Source of the DNA: Thermoflavimicrobium daqui
Lineage (GTDB): Bacteria > Bacillota > Bacilli > Thermoactinomycetales > Thermoactinomycetaceae
Length of the DNA: 64,000 bases
Reading direction: 5' to 3'
Assembly (NCBI RefSeq): GCF_003313465.1
Contig: NZ_KZ845667.1
Coordinates: 265,762 to 329,761 of the forward strand
The notes beneath the pieces are model-generated. The model worked only from the letters and a program-made list of their open reading frames with translations, was not told where the DNA came from and did not search any database. The position numbers were made by a program, and so were the translations under genes. The first letter of the stretch is position 1. Every line of letters begins with the position of its first letter. Shown here one piece after another: positions 1 through 8,654 of this stretch.

Positions 1-117
1 GAACATATTGGTATGAGAAGAGAAGCTATTTTTAAGGAAGAACTTTTTTGGCAAAATAAATGGGTTGACCAATACTATTTTTCTATTCTGGAAAGAGAGT
101 ATTTTGATAGAAACTAA
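1..117 (+). CDS. GNAT N-acetyltransferase, C-terminal fragment (cut by window edge)
   Basis: An open frame runs from the first base to a TAA at 115-117 and gives 38 residues. The string GMRREAIFKEELFWQNKW followed by a YYFSILEREY-like end is typical of the last strand of RimJ/RimL-type GNAT acetyltransferases, where a GFRKEG-like segment precedes the final D-x-Y-x-Y-S-x-L strand. These enzymes transfer acetyl from acetyl-CoA to an amine. The acetyl-CoA-binding part lies outside the window, so the substrate cannot be guessed. Confidence 0.7.
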   Translation, partial: EHIGMRREAIFKEELFWQNKWVDQYYFSILEREYFDRN

Positions 118-320
118 ACCCTAGTACGGAACAACATTTCGTCCAGAGACAAGTTATGCATGCGAGAATATATAGGCTCCTCAGCAGTAGTAAAAGTAAA
201 GTATAAAGAAGAGAGCTACATAATTATGCCCAGTAGCATACGGTTTCTACACAGATTCCTGTATAATTTTCGTTACGCTTTGTTTTCTTATTCATAAATC
301 ACATAAACCCCTGCTTTTAA

Positions 321-356
321 TCCCGATTTTCGCTATTAACTAGTTAAAAATCGGGA
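321..356. terminator. Hairpin, possible terminator
   Basis: A perfect 10-bp stem (321-330 with 347-356) with a 16-nt loop lies downstream of the GNAT fragment and is followed by CTTT. It sits between converging signals and could stop the GNAT transcript. The U tract is weak. Confidence 0.45.
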
Positions 357-372
357 CTTTACATTCTCTCTA

Positions 373-556
373 TTATGCTGCTTTTGTGCGTATCTCAAAT
401 ATATATCCTACCTAGGACATCCTCCGAAATGGCGTATTGCTTCCTTCTAAAATTGAACATATTTCTTGAATTGTTCCCATACTCCTATAGTGGATCAGTG
501 GTCAACACTATAACAGTTACATACTGTCCAACTGCATAAGAAAACCGTTTATCCAT
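373..556 (-). pseudogene. Short decayed coding remnant, family unknown
   Basis: Reading the minus strand from an ATG at 556 gives MDKRFSYAVGQYVTVIVL and then TTDPL before a stop. The reading continues in another frame with GTIQEICSILEGSNTPF, and after one more stop with VGYIFEIRTKAA and a TAA at 373-375. The alternation of sensible, strand-like peptide with single stops or frame changes is what an eroded small gene looks like. I do not recognise the family. It fills most of the gap between the GNAT fragment and the hydrolase gene. It could also be chance. Confidence 0.35.
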
Positions 557-596
557 CATTGGTAGTTATTAAGAACTTAGAAATGTATCCAAGTCA

Positions 597-1379
597 TCAA
601 CTTAATTCTTCTTTAAGAATTTTGTAAAATCTATCTTTGGCAGATCGTTCTTTCCAAGGGATATGTCCGCAGTCTTTTAAAAGAATCAACCTAAATTCCT
701 TTATAATTTTAGATAAAGGTTTTTCTACTCCCTCATACGGATGAGGATCATAATCACCATGAATAGCAATCACTGGACATTGTACTTGTTTTCCTAATTT
801 TAAAAGCTCTTCACTTCGCCTTAATTCGCTCGCTTCTTTCCAGACACTTTGATAAATATCGATTTGTACTTCTATTTCTTCATTTGTTGTAGGGAAAGGA
901 TCACATGAATCTGCTTTAGACATTAGCTTTCCAAATTGGGCCAAGATTAAACTTTTATCTTCGATACTAGGACTTAGTAAAGCTTCCTGCAAAGAATAAA
1001 CTTTTTGCTTATCTTTTTCATTCAATCGACTTAATCGTGTCTCCATGATCTTTGAAGTATATTTCTCTTCAAAAGGACCACTTCCAACTAAAATCAATTT
1101 GCAGACAATAGAAGGATAATTTGCAGCTAAAATAAAGCTTAACCATGCACCCCATGAATAACCGATCAATGTAATCGGAGGTTTTCCATACTTCACCAAG
1201 ATAGACATTAATTCTTCCATTTGTCCTTGTATGGATTCAGATGTTTGTAATGGTTCTAAAATACCACAAACTCTAGATAATTCCTTCTCTACAGGGGCCA
1301 TTTCTCCTGGAGCTCCTGGGCCTCCATGAATCACTGCTACTGAAAAAGGGGGATCCCCATATTTTCTATGCTTAGTCAT
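597..1379 (-). CDS. Alpha/beta hydrolase
   Basis: About 260 residues of alpha/beta-hydrolase fold, probably cytoplasmic because no signal peptide is visible. An HGGPG oxyanion-hole motif lies near residue 20. The nucleophile elbow is GYSWG near residue 75. The acid is likely the Asp of HGDYDPH near residue 210 and the catalytic His is in CGHIPW near residue 243. The HGGPG motif is shared with prolyl aminopeptidases and related hydrolases, but the exact substrate is not predictable. I place the start at the ATG at 1379 because a GGAG lies 8 nt upstream; an in-frame GTG at 1388 has no spaced ribosome site. It is transcribed alone. Confidence 0.8.
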   Translation of the reverse strand: MTKHRKYGDPPFSVAVIHGGPGAPGEMAPVEKELSRVCGILEPLQTSESIQGQMEELMSILVKYGKPPITLIGYSWGAWLSFILAANYPSIVCKLILVGSGPFEEKYTSKIMETRLSRLNEKDKQKVYSLQEALLSPSIEDKSLILAQFGKLMSKADSCDPFPTTNEEIEVQIDIYQSVWKEASELRRSEELLKLGKQVQCPVIAIHGDYDPHPYEGVEKPLSKIIKEFRLILLKDCGHIPWKERSAKDRFYKILKEELS

Positions 1380-1484
1380 GCTTCGCACTCCATATCATTT
1401 GATTTTTAAGAACTAGACCATTTTAATATAACTTTTCTCGGTGGGAAATTTCCAAATAAGATAGTTTTTACGAAAGTACAAAAT

Positions 1485-1511
1485 AGCCGATTTCTGATAA
1501 GGAAATCGGCT
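1485..1511 (-). terminator. Intrinsic terminator of the subtilisin gene
   Basis: A perfect 10-bp stem (1485-1494 with 1502-1511, AGCCGATTTC) with a 7-nt loop lies just past the stop of the minus-strand subtilisin gene. On that strand it is followed by TATTTTG. Confidence 0.7.
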
Positions 1512-1537
1512 GAGTCTGTTGTAAACCCCATTCTATT

Positions 1538-2491
1538 CTAACAATTCACACGTTCGAGATAAGCTAAGTCAAGCAATCCATTGCCTTCTGCCCATTTGCT
1601 ATTACCGAGTGGGATGGTATGTTTACAAATTTGCGAGTAGATTTCTGCTTCATTAAATTTCCGACGAAACTCTTTTTCACCTTGGCTTAATATCAATGCT
1701 GCAGCTCCTGCTACATGTGGAGTAGCCATGGAAGTTCCCGAAAACCGAGCGTACTTATTATCGGGAATTGTGGAAATAATTTGAACCCCAGGAGCTACTA
1801 AGTCAATTTGATCGTTGGTATTGCTAAAATAAGCTATTTTTTGATTTAAGTCAACAGCCCCTACTTGTATAACTTCAGGTAGTGCACCAGGATATGCTAT
1901 TTCAATGGTTTCATCCCAATTATCTTCTTGTTTCCCTTCATTCCCTGCTGCACAAATAACTACAATCCCACTTTCAGTAGCTCGACGAATAGCCATGTGC
2001 ATTTGATAATCATATACAGGTCCGCCCAATGACATACTAATTACTCGAACTCTTTCATCATTCTTTCCACGCCAGTCAATCGCATAATGGATAGCATTTG
2101 TAATACTTTGATATGTTCCTTGTCCTTGACTATTTAATACTTTTAAGATTAACAATTTTGCTTTTGGTGCAACTCCGATAACACCCTTCCCATTTTCGAC
2201 TGCTGCAATTGTACCAGCGACATGTGTCCCATGACCATTCCCATCACTTATATTATGAGGGTCTCCTTGATCATCATCAGTAAAATTTACTCCTTCAATG
2301 ATTTGTCCCTTTAGATCCGGATGATCAGCTTGACAGCCTGTATCTAAAACAGCAATTACAACTCCATCACCTTTATTCCCTGTCTTGTCCCAAAATTTTG
2401 GTGCATGAATCATCTGAACACCTGGTGGAATTTCATTGGCTGAAGAATAAACTTCATCGATTTGGTAAGGGATCAGTTTTACTTTATACAT
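1538..2491 (-). CDS. isp: Intracellular subtilisin-type serine protease
   Basis: A 317-residue S8 peptidase with an intact triad: Asp in AVLDTGCQADHPD near residue 50, His in NGHGTHVAGT near residue 88, Ser in SGTSMATPHVAG near residue 252. There is no signal peptide. The N-terminus carries LIPYQ at residues 6-10, the short propeptide motif by which intracellular subtilisins block their own active site until cleaved. Length and motif fit the ISP family, which degrades cytoplasmic protein in stationary phase or sporulation. The ATG at 2491 follows an AGAGGAGAG ribosome site. The gene is divergent from the FAD oxidoreductase and ends at its own terminator. Confidence 0.93.
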   Translation of the reverse strand: MYKVKLIPYQIDEVYSSANEIPPGVQMIHAPKFWDKTGNKGDGVVIAVLDTGCQADHPDLKGQIIEGVNFTDDDQGDPHNISDGNGHGTHVAGTIAAVENGKGVIGVAPKAKLLILKVLNSQGQGTYQSITNAIHYAIDWRGKNDERVRVISMSLGGPVYDYQMHMAIRRATESGIVVICAAGNEGKQEDNWDETIEIAYPGALPEVIQVGAVDLNQKIAYFSNTNDQIDLVAPGVQIISTIPDNKYARFSGTSMATPHVAGAAALILSQGEKEFRRKFNEAEIYSQICKHTIPLGNSKWAEGNGLLDLAYLERVNC

Positions 2492-2844
2492 CGAAAATCT
2501 CTCCTCTCTTCCATCTATATTTATGAGTATGATTCAAACAGCTAAATAATGAACATTTCCTATCATTTCAATAGTCAATATTCTAACAAGAATGTAACAT
2601 CGTAGATCTTCTTATTTTTTTGTAACGTTATTTTTTGATAAAAAAGATATAATGGGATACTTCCTTTTCATCTTCATTTTCTATTATTCCGTATATTACA
2701 ATAATATATTGTGCGGATTATATATAATAATCAAATATTGGATAGGATATGGATTTATCAAAATAATATCTCTAGTAAATAGACTTACTATTATAAATAA
2801 CATTTATTATAATTAGAATAAAATCATCCTTACGAGGTGTTATT
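2492..2844. other. AT-rich divergent promoter region, no gene seen
   Basis: About 350 bp between the divergent subtilisin and FAD-oxidoreductase genes. It is very AT-rich, with many TATAAT-like strings in 2690-2820, so both promoters are presumably here, but I cannot single out a convincing -35/-10 pair. No open frame of note was seen. Confidence 0.5.
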
Positions 2845-4089
2845 ATGAAAAAACACTATGATGTTATTATTGTAGGTTCAAGATGCGCAGGCTCTACCTT
2901 AGCTATAGAGCTAGGAAAAGCTAATTACAATGTATTAATGTTAGATCAAGCCACTTTTCCAAGTGATACCAATTCAACCCATACCTTCTTTAACAATACG
3001 GTACATATGTTGAAAGAGCTCGATGTAATGTCGGAATTAGAAAATACTTCAGCGCCAGCCATTCAGCGGGTCCTTTTTCAATTCGATGATATAAAAATCG
3101 AAGGTGATTTACCTCCTATCTATAATGAAGAGAGAAGTTATTGTATTCCTCGAAAGTTTTTTGATCAAGTGATGCTTAATAAGGCCACCTCTTTTACTAC
3201 AGTTACCCATATTGAGGGATTTCGAGTCAAATCACTTCTGAAAGAATCAGATACAGTTGTTGGAGTTGAGGGAACAAATCAAGCAGGACAAATCTTACAA
3301 TTTACAGCTAAGTTAGTTGTTGGAGCAGATGGGCGTAACTCTACCATACGAGATCTACTTAAGTTGACACCAAAACAAAAAGTTCCTACGGACTTTGCTT
3401 TCTTTTATAGCTACATCACTGATCTAGAACAATCATCCCCTCCAAAATTTGAGGTATATCGTATCCATGATCGAACATTGGTTATTTTCCCAACTACTGA
3501 AGGTCAATATGTTGTATTTATTGCATTCCCACTTACATACAAAACATGGTTAAAAACATTTCGCGAAAAGCCTCAAGAAGCTTATTTAGAATTTTTAAAA
3601 ACCAACTTCCCTGAGATCCACCTTGAAAGTCGGCTAACCAATGCAACTGTAGTCGAACGTGTCAAAGGCTTGATCGGATTTAATAACCATTGGTATCCAG
3701 CAATGGGCAAAGGATGGGCATTAGTAGGTGATGCTGCTGTCTTTAAAGATCCTGGTGTTGCCCAAGGAATGCATGATGCGATTTATGGTGGACGTGCCTT
3801 AGCTGATGTTTTAAAGCATCATGATTGGGAGTTACAGTTAGAGGAAATGAGAGAGCTTTATGAAAAGAAATTGGAAGAAAAGTTTTCAGAGTTGTTTGGG
3901 CTTGCTCTTACACTTACCAAAAATCAACTTATATCAGTAGAACAAAAGATGATACAACGCATAGTCAGTGCCAATCCTGAAGCCACGAAGCAATTTTTAG
4001 GTATGTACAACCATGCAAATACAATTGATGAATTTAATCAAACTATTGTAAAAATTATTCAAGCATCAGGTGGTTCTCCCAAAAGTTAG
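2845..4089 (+). CDS. FAD-dependent oxidoreductase (geranylgeranyl-reductase/monooxygenase type)
   Basis: A 414-residue flavoprotein. The N-terminal dinucleotide fold is seen as DVIIVGSRCAGSTLA (residues 6-20), a GxGxxG-like variant, ending in the acidic residue of MLDQA. A second nucleotide motif, GADGRNSTIRD, is near residue 162. The conserved GD segment that contacts FAD, VGDAAVFKDPGVAQG, is near residue 295. This is the layout of PHBH-fold hydroxylases and geranylgeranyl-reductase-like enzymes. An acidic-basic helix follows, then no membrane segment. GAGGTG ribosome site before the ATG. It stands alone, so the substrate is unknown. Confidence 0.8.
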   Translation: MKKHYDVIIVGSRCAGSTLAIELGKANYNVLMLDQATFPSDTNSTHTFFNNTVHMLKELDVMSELENTSAPAIQRVLFQFDDIKIEGDLPPIYNEERSYCIPRKFFDQVMLNKATSFTTVTHIEGFRVKSLLKESDTVVGVEGTNQAGQILQFTAKLVVGADGRNSTIRDLLKLTPKQKVPTDFAFFYSYITDLEQSSPPKFEVYRIHDRTLVIFPTTEGQYVVFIAFPLTYKTWLKTFREKPQEAYLEFLKTNFPEIHLESRLTNATVVERVKGLIGFNNHWYPAMGKGWALVGDAAVFKDPGVAQGMHDAIYGGRALADVLKHHDWELQLEEMRELYEKKLEEKFSELFGLALTLTKNQLISVEQKMIQRIVSANPEATKQFLGMYNHANTIDEFNQTIVKIIQASGGSPKS

Positions 4090-4270
4090 ATAGAATATAA
4101 TAATTGTTTATAGTACTTCCTTGGAAGACTATGGATAATATGACCAAAAAACTAAATCATTCTTAAAACCAATGCAAGTCTTTCAACTATGTATCATCTC
4201 TTGAAATTCTGGTATTCTGGGTGTTCATATCTTCGTTCTCAACTCTTACTTCCTGACTCACCCATGTTAA

Positions 4271-4306
4271 AAGCACTATATCCCAATTATCAAGGATATA
4301 GTGCTT
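4271..4306. terminator. Bidirectional terminator between converging genes
   Basis: A perfect 13-bp stem (4271-4283 with 4294-4306) with a 10-nt loop lies between the converging FAD oxidoreductase and metallophosphoesterase genes. It can serve both strands. Confidence 0.7.
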
Positions 4307-4317
4307 TAGTCTAGTGA

Positions 4318-5028
4318 TCAAGGTCCTTTTGATGGTGGATTGAGGATATGAACAGCAAATTCACCAGCATGAGGCATTCCTGAACATTCTATTTGCTTCA
4401 CTGCTTGATTTATGTCATAAAATGTTTTCTTCAGTTCAACCTTGTTACTAAACAGAGCCCAGCAAGCAGCTTGGGTACCAAATGGCAGACCGACGCTTCC
4501 AGGATTGACTATCCGCTTGCCACAAGCCTTTCGATCGAATTGTATATGTGTATGTCCGCAAACGATTACGAAAGGTTCGATCCCTTCAAACATTGGCTTT
4601 AATTCTTCTTCTGGTGTGTTCACGCTAATTGCTTCTTCATCGCTACGAGGTGATCCATGAACAAACAACACGGTACCAAGCCCTTCTATCTCGATCTTCT
4701 GCCACTCTGGAAGATTTGCCAAAAACTTCTGTTCCTCATTAGACAGCTGATCCGTGCACCATTGATTGATTTCAGCAGTTAACACATCAAGCCCCTGTTC
4801 TACCCCGTACCGTTCTCCCACTTCGCGGTCCGCATTGCCCCGTACAAAACGCACTTCACAATCCAATTGATGTAACCGTTTTAGAACAGCTGCTGGCTCT
4901 GGCCCCCACGCCACATCACCGCCCACGACGATTAGATCCACTTCTTGAGCTAAAATTTCCTTTATCACTGCTTCTAAAGCCGAATCATTGCCATGTATAT
5001 CGTATATAGCTGCTACTTTTTTATACAT
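4318..5028 (-). CDS. Calcineurin-type metallophosphoesterase (YfcE/MJ0936-like)
   Basis: A 236-residue phosphoesterase with the full set of metal-ligand motifs: YDIHGN (residues 9-14), GGDVAWGP near 37, RGNADRE near 63, VHGSP near 123, CGHTH near 157 and NPGSVG near 174. This order is that of the YfcE/MJ0936 group of small phosphodiesterases with two metal ions. The physiological substrate is unknown for most of the group. No signal peptide, so cytoplasmic. The ATG has only a weak ribosome site. It is transcribed alone from the gap on its right. Confidence 0.88.
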   Translation of the reverse strand: MYKKVAAIYDIHGNDSALEAVIKEILAQEVDLIVVGGDVAWGPEPAAVLKRLHQLDCEVRFVRGNADREVGERYGVEQGLDVLTAEINQWCTDQLSNEEQKFLANLPEWQKIEIEGLGTVLFVHGSPRSDEEAISVNTPEEELKPMFEGIEPFVIVCGHTHIQFDRKACGKRIVNPGSVGLPFGTQAACWALFSNKVELKKTFYDINQAVKQIECSGMPHAGEFAVHILNPPSKGP

Positions 5029-5475
5029 AGGTAACTGCTACTAAAAACATAGAAAAATATCCTGTTGTCTAGAAACTTCCTGTTTCATTGTGTCTAGTCT
5101 CACTACTCTCCCACTATTAAGGTTGGATCATCACACTCCACAGGCGTTTAAATTCTAGTGTAGTCCCCAGTACATACACATGATTTCAATAGGTCTTCAT
5201 CGTGTATTAATTTAAACTTGGTTATCGGCTATGGATATCCATTTCTATGCTTTAAAGTAGTTTTCCCCCCTCTTCAATCATAAAATAATTAGGAATGTTC
5301 CTTCATATTATTCCACATTTATTATATTTCTAAAGACTGCTATCTAATTCCTTCCCACTACATAGATGAACCAGTAAGTGATTAATTTACATGAATACAC
5401 CTATCATTTTAAATAATATATCTATTCAGTTGATATGTCTATGAAAAATCCTTTCTAACTTCCACTAGTTCTCCT
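5029..5475. other. Gap downstream of the phosphonate operon
   Basis: About 450 bp of AT-rich sequence. I see no gene, no clear dyad and no obvious terminator for the long operon that ends at 5476. The promoter of the metallophosphoesterase gene must lie at the left end. Confidence 0.4.
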
Positions 5476-6363
5476 TTACTTGTTTTCACCATAGATGATC
5501 TGCTCCATCTCTTTCATCTTTGCTACATTCTGTAGATTAAAGATCTCTTCTACCGAACAAATTTCCTGCTCGATCACCTGAGTCGTTCCTGATTGCCGAA
5601 TTCGCTTTAGTGCCTCATCCATAGCTCGAACAGATGCACGTAAAGCTTGATTCGCATAGATCGTCATCCGAATCCCTAGATTTTTCAGCTCTTTTACTGT
5701 GATATCAGGGTATTTGGTCGGCACAACAATAAGCGGCACTGGTAAAGTCCAATTTTTCGCAAACTCAATAATTTCATGCGGTGTTTTTTGCTTGGAATGA
5801 ATCAAAATCGCATCCGCTCCTGCTTCGACATAGGCACGGGCTCGATATTGTGCCTCTTCTTGTCCTAAGCCTGCAATCAATGCTTCCACACGGGCAATAA
5901 CGGTGAAATCCGGATCTTTTTGTACATATTTAGCTGTACGAATCTTCGCGCAAAATTCATCAACTGAGACTAACACTTGTTGACGGTCATCAAAAGAGTT
6001 TAACTTTGGAAATACCTTATCTTCGATACAAATTCCCGCGATCTTGGCCGCTTCATATTTCTCCACCATCTGCCTTACATTATGGATGTTACCATAACCG
6101 GAGTCACAATCTGCAATGACAGGAAGCGAGCAAGATTCGTTCATCATCACCGCCCATTGCAAAAATTCTGTCATACTGAGAATACTCGCATCCGGAACAG
6201 TATGAAGTGCGGAGATGCCAAGCCCGCTCGCCCAAATCGCGTCAAATCCATGCTTTTCGGCCAACTTCGCACTTAATCCGTCATGTGCTCCAGCTACTAA
6301 TACCATACGGTCTTCACCAAGCATTTTTCGCAAGATCTCCGCTTTGGTCTGTTGCCTCTTCAT
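5476..6363 (-). CDS. pepM: Phosphoenolpyruvate phosphomutase
   Basis: A 295-residue (beta/alpha)8 enzyme of the isocitrate-lyase/PEP-mutase family, expected to isomerise PEP to phosphonopyruvate and so create the C-P bond. The diagnostic motif EDKVFPKLNSF is present near residue 130 and matches the EDKxxxKxNS signature that separates true PEP mutases from lyases of the same fold. DCDSGYG near residue 95 supplies metal-binding Asp residues. I start it at the ATG at 6363, which has AAAGGAG 9 nt upstream; the frame is open further into the MFS gene. It is the last gene of the operon, 37 bp after the exporter, and in this context marks a phosphonate pathway. Confidence 0.93.
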   Translation of the reverse strand: MKRQQTKAEILRKMLGEDRMVLVAGAHDGLSAKLAEKHGFDAIWASGLGISALHTVPDASILSMTEFLQWAVMMNESCSLPVIADCDSGYGNIHNVRQMVEKYEAAKIAGICIEDKVFPKLNSFDDRQQVLVSVDEFCAKIRTAKYVQKDPDFTVIARVEALIAGLGQEEAQYRARAYVEAGADAILIHSKQKTPHEIIEFAKNWTLPVPLIVVPTKYPDITVKELKNLGIRMTIYANQALRASVRAMDEALKRIRQSGTTQVIEQEICSVEEIFNLQNVAKMKEMEQIIYGENK

Positions 6364-6400
6364 ATAAACTAACTCCTTTCTCGCATTGAAAGCTGAATAT

Positions 6401-7693
6401 TTAGGTCTTGCTAGCCGTTTCAGCTCTGTCACTTAACGTCGTCTCCTTCATCCCCAGACTACGCACAGATGAGGAGAGTAAACCCAAAATGGCACTAACC
6501 AAGACAATAAGTCCACCGCAGATAAAGGTCACTTCTACTCCAAAAGCTGTTACTGCCACCCCGGTTACCGCCAGACCAACTGGCATCATACAATACGAAC
6601 CAAGACTGTCCACACTCCCAACACGACCGAGCAAATGCTGCGGTACTGTTTCTTGTAAAGTTGTTACCCAAATCACGCCGAACACTTGGAAACTTATACC
6701 ATATAAGACAGCCATTGTAGCCACTAACACTAGGCTAGGGAATAGTCCCATCAACAATAGGCTAACTCCCATTAACGCAATGGCAATGAATGTGATGACT
6801 CCACGCCTACGTAAGCGGTTTAAATCGATATGACCTACCATTAACCCGCCGAGCAACGCGCCAACCCCGGTCAGTGTAAAGATCAATCCAAGTACGCCCG
6901 CCCCTGATTTCATGGGGCCGAGAACCAGAAATGACAATCCAACATCGATTACCCCACTCACAATCGCATTAGCGACGGCAGCAATAGCGATAATAATCCA
7001 CAACCACTGTATAGAAAAAACATAACGAAGTCCTTCCTTTATCTCAGCTAACAGACCCACTTTTTCTTCTTCTCCATTAGTAGACTTCTCTGTTGGTGAC
7101 TGAGCAACATAAGAGTAACGAATGAAAAGCAGTGTGAGAGCTGAGATGACAAAAGACAATCCATTAACCATAAAAGCAGCAGCCATGCCGAAAAACTCGA
7201 CGACTAACGCTCCTAGAATCGGGCCACCTATTACGGCACTCTGCCGCCCAATACTATTTAGTGAGTTGGCTTGCAACAGCATTTCCTCTGGAATTAGCTC
7301 CTTAACGATTACCATATAGGCTGGTTGAAAAAAAGCATCAGCTAAACCAAAAATGATGTAGATAGTAATCACTAGCACAAAACTCGGTTGATTTGACAGT
7401 GCCAATATTGCAAGAGCAAAGGCCATTACTGCCCGTATAAGATCCGAATATAAAAGAATCGTTCGCCGAGACATACGGTCAACAATTGCCCCAGCAAATA
7501 GCATCATCAGAAGATTCGGTATCAAAAAGGCAATAAACGCAATTGCTGTTGCATTCGCTGATCCAGTAGTGGTCACTACATACCATACGAAAGCGACCCG
7601 AAACACATTGTCACCTAGGTGAGAAAGAGTTTGCCCACTCCAAAGCAACGCAAAATCTCGGTGTCTTAAGGCTGTGAAAGCTCCCCAATTCAT
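6401..7693 (-). CDS. MFS exporter of the phosphonate cluster
   Basis: A 430-residue, roughly 12-helix major-facilitator protein. The opening segment LRHRDFALLWSGQTLSHLGD is typical of the enterobactin-exporter/MefA-like branch (MFS_3-type drug and siderophore exporters). The loop 2-3 motif appears as GAIVDRMSRR near residue 64. The middle loop (about 200-215) is charged. It lies within the operon between the nucleotidyltransferase and pepM, so export of the product and self-protection is the natural inference. The substrate is not visible from sequence. Confidence 0.88.
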   Translation of the reverse strand: MNWGAFTALRHRDFALLWSGQTLSHLGDNVFRVAFVWYVVTTTGSANATAIAFIAFLIPNLLMMLFAGAIVDRMSRRTILLYSDLIRAVMAFALAILALSNQPSFVLVITIYIIFGLADAFFQPAYMVIVKELIPEEMLLQANSLNSIGRQSAVIGGPILGALVVEFFGMAAAFMVNGLSFVISALTLLFIRYSYVAQSPTEKSTNGEEEKVGLLAEIKEGLRYVFSIQWLWIIIAIAAVANAIVSGVIDVGLSFLVLGPMKSGAGVLGLIFTLTGVGALLGGLMVGHIDLNRLRRRGVITFIAIALMGVSLLLMGLFPSLVLVATMAVLYGISFQVFGVIWVTTLQETVPQHLLGRVGSVDSLGSYCMMPVGLAVTGVAVTAFGVEVTFICGGLIVLVSAILGLLSSSVRSLGMKETTLSDRAETASKT

Positions 7694-7721
7694 AATTGTT
7701 CCTCCTCTTCGCTACTCGTGC

Positions 7722-8654
7722 TCAGACGAACAGGAACGAACTATCAATCTGCCATCTTCCCTGTCCATACTGTCGTAAAAACTCCGCAACTGAAACCAAT
7801 ACCGGATCCTTTTTTACATAGGAAAACAAACTGGCTAACTGATTTAGGATAGAGTGAAAATAAGTAATGCCCAACTCTTCCTTTTGCGGAAAAAGCAATG
7901 TCTCCACCTGTAGTAACGGCTCAGGTAATGTCTCCTCTTTTTGTTTTAAACGTTTAATATATTTTAGCGCTAACTTAATGTCATGCGGTGTAACACCTTT
8001 GGCTGCCAACGCTGCCAGTACCACTCCTTCTGCTGCGATTCGCGCCATGACTCCGCTCGTCAACTGATCCTCTCTACTATTTAGTCGGCTAGCACTGTCT
8101 TCGAGATAATCCATGGCCCCGATGAAATTAAGAAGTAGTTGCGATTCTGGCAAAAGATCAGTACGAGACTCTCGCTTCCAACGCTGATGACGCTCAGCTC
8201 CGGCTAACGGGATACCCATCCGAAGTCGATTTAAGAACCGAACCTCCAAGATTTGCAGAACAGGCAGACAAATTGGCTGTGTGTTATCATCAAAAAATAC
8301 CGCAAACTTCCTCATTGCTTGTATCAGACGTTCGATCGACTCCATTCTCACAAACTCAATATTGACCTCTACTCCATTGACCATCACGAGATAATCATCG
8401 GAGAGGCTAGTCGGATGGGGTATAGATTTCGCTTCGTCCTTTATAGTTGGAGTTTCTCCTGCTTCGAGTAACACGAGTAAATCAATATCGGAAGAAACAT
8501 GTGATAATCCCTCAGCATAAGAACCCACTAATAGTACAGCTGAGTCATTAGGCAGTCCGTAAAATAGTTTATTAAACGATTCAGGATTCACGCCACGCTC
8601 TTCCACCGCCGCTTGTACTGATGGCGGCAATTGTACCCACATCGAATCTTTCAT
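7722..8654 (-). CDS. Pol-beta-type nucleotidyltransferase domain protein
   Basis: About 310 residues. The motif VGSYAEGLSHVSSDIDLLVL near residue 42 is the GSxxxG...SDxDLL signature of minimal nucleotidyltransferases of the DNA-polymerase-beta superfamily, with two metal-binding Asp; a third acidic residue may be in VNIEFVRM near 100. The rest is helical and unlike aminoglycoside or CCA enzymes I know. Start at ATG 8654 with GGAGGAG upstream; the stop of the preceding ligase gene overlaps as TGATG, so translation is probably coupled. In phosphonate pathways a nucleotidyl group is sometimes attached to the phosphonate (for example CMP), which makes a similar role possible here; this is inference. 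Confidence 0.75.
   Translation of the reverse strand: MKDSMWVQLPPSVQAAVEERGVNPESFNKLFYGLPNDSAVLLVGSYAEGLSHVSSDIDLLVLLEAGETPTIKDEAKSIPHPTSLSDDYLVMVNGVEVNIEFVRMESIERLIQAMRKFAVFFDDNTQPICLPVLQILEVRFLNRLRMGIPLAGAERHQRWKRESRTDLLPESQLLLNFIGAMDYLEDSASRLNSREDQLTSGVMARIAAEGVVLAALAAKGVTPHDIKLALKYIKRLKQKEETLPEPLLQVETLLFPQKEELGITYFHSILNQLASLFSYVKKDPVLVSVAEFLRQYGQGRWQIDSSFLFV

Noticed and set aside
5029..5060. AACTGCTAC(T)AAAAACATAGA shared with 28757-28780
   Set aside because: A short AT-rich match of about 18 bases without further similarity; could be chance.
6408..6833. 141-codon plus-strand frame opposite the MFS gene
   Set aside because: Antisense shadow of a gene with clear protein motifs.
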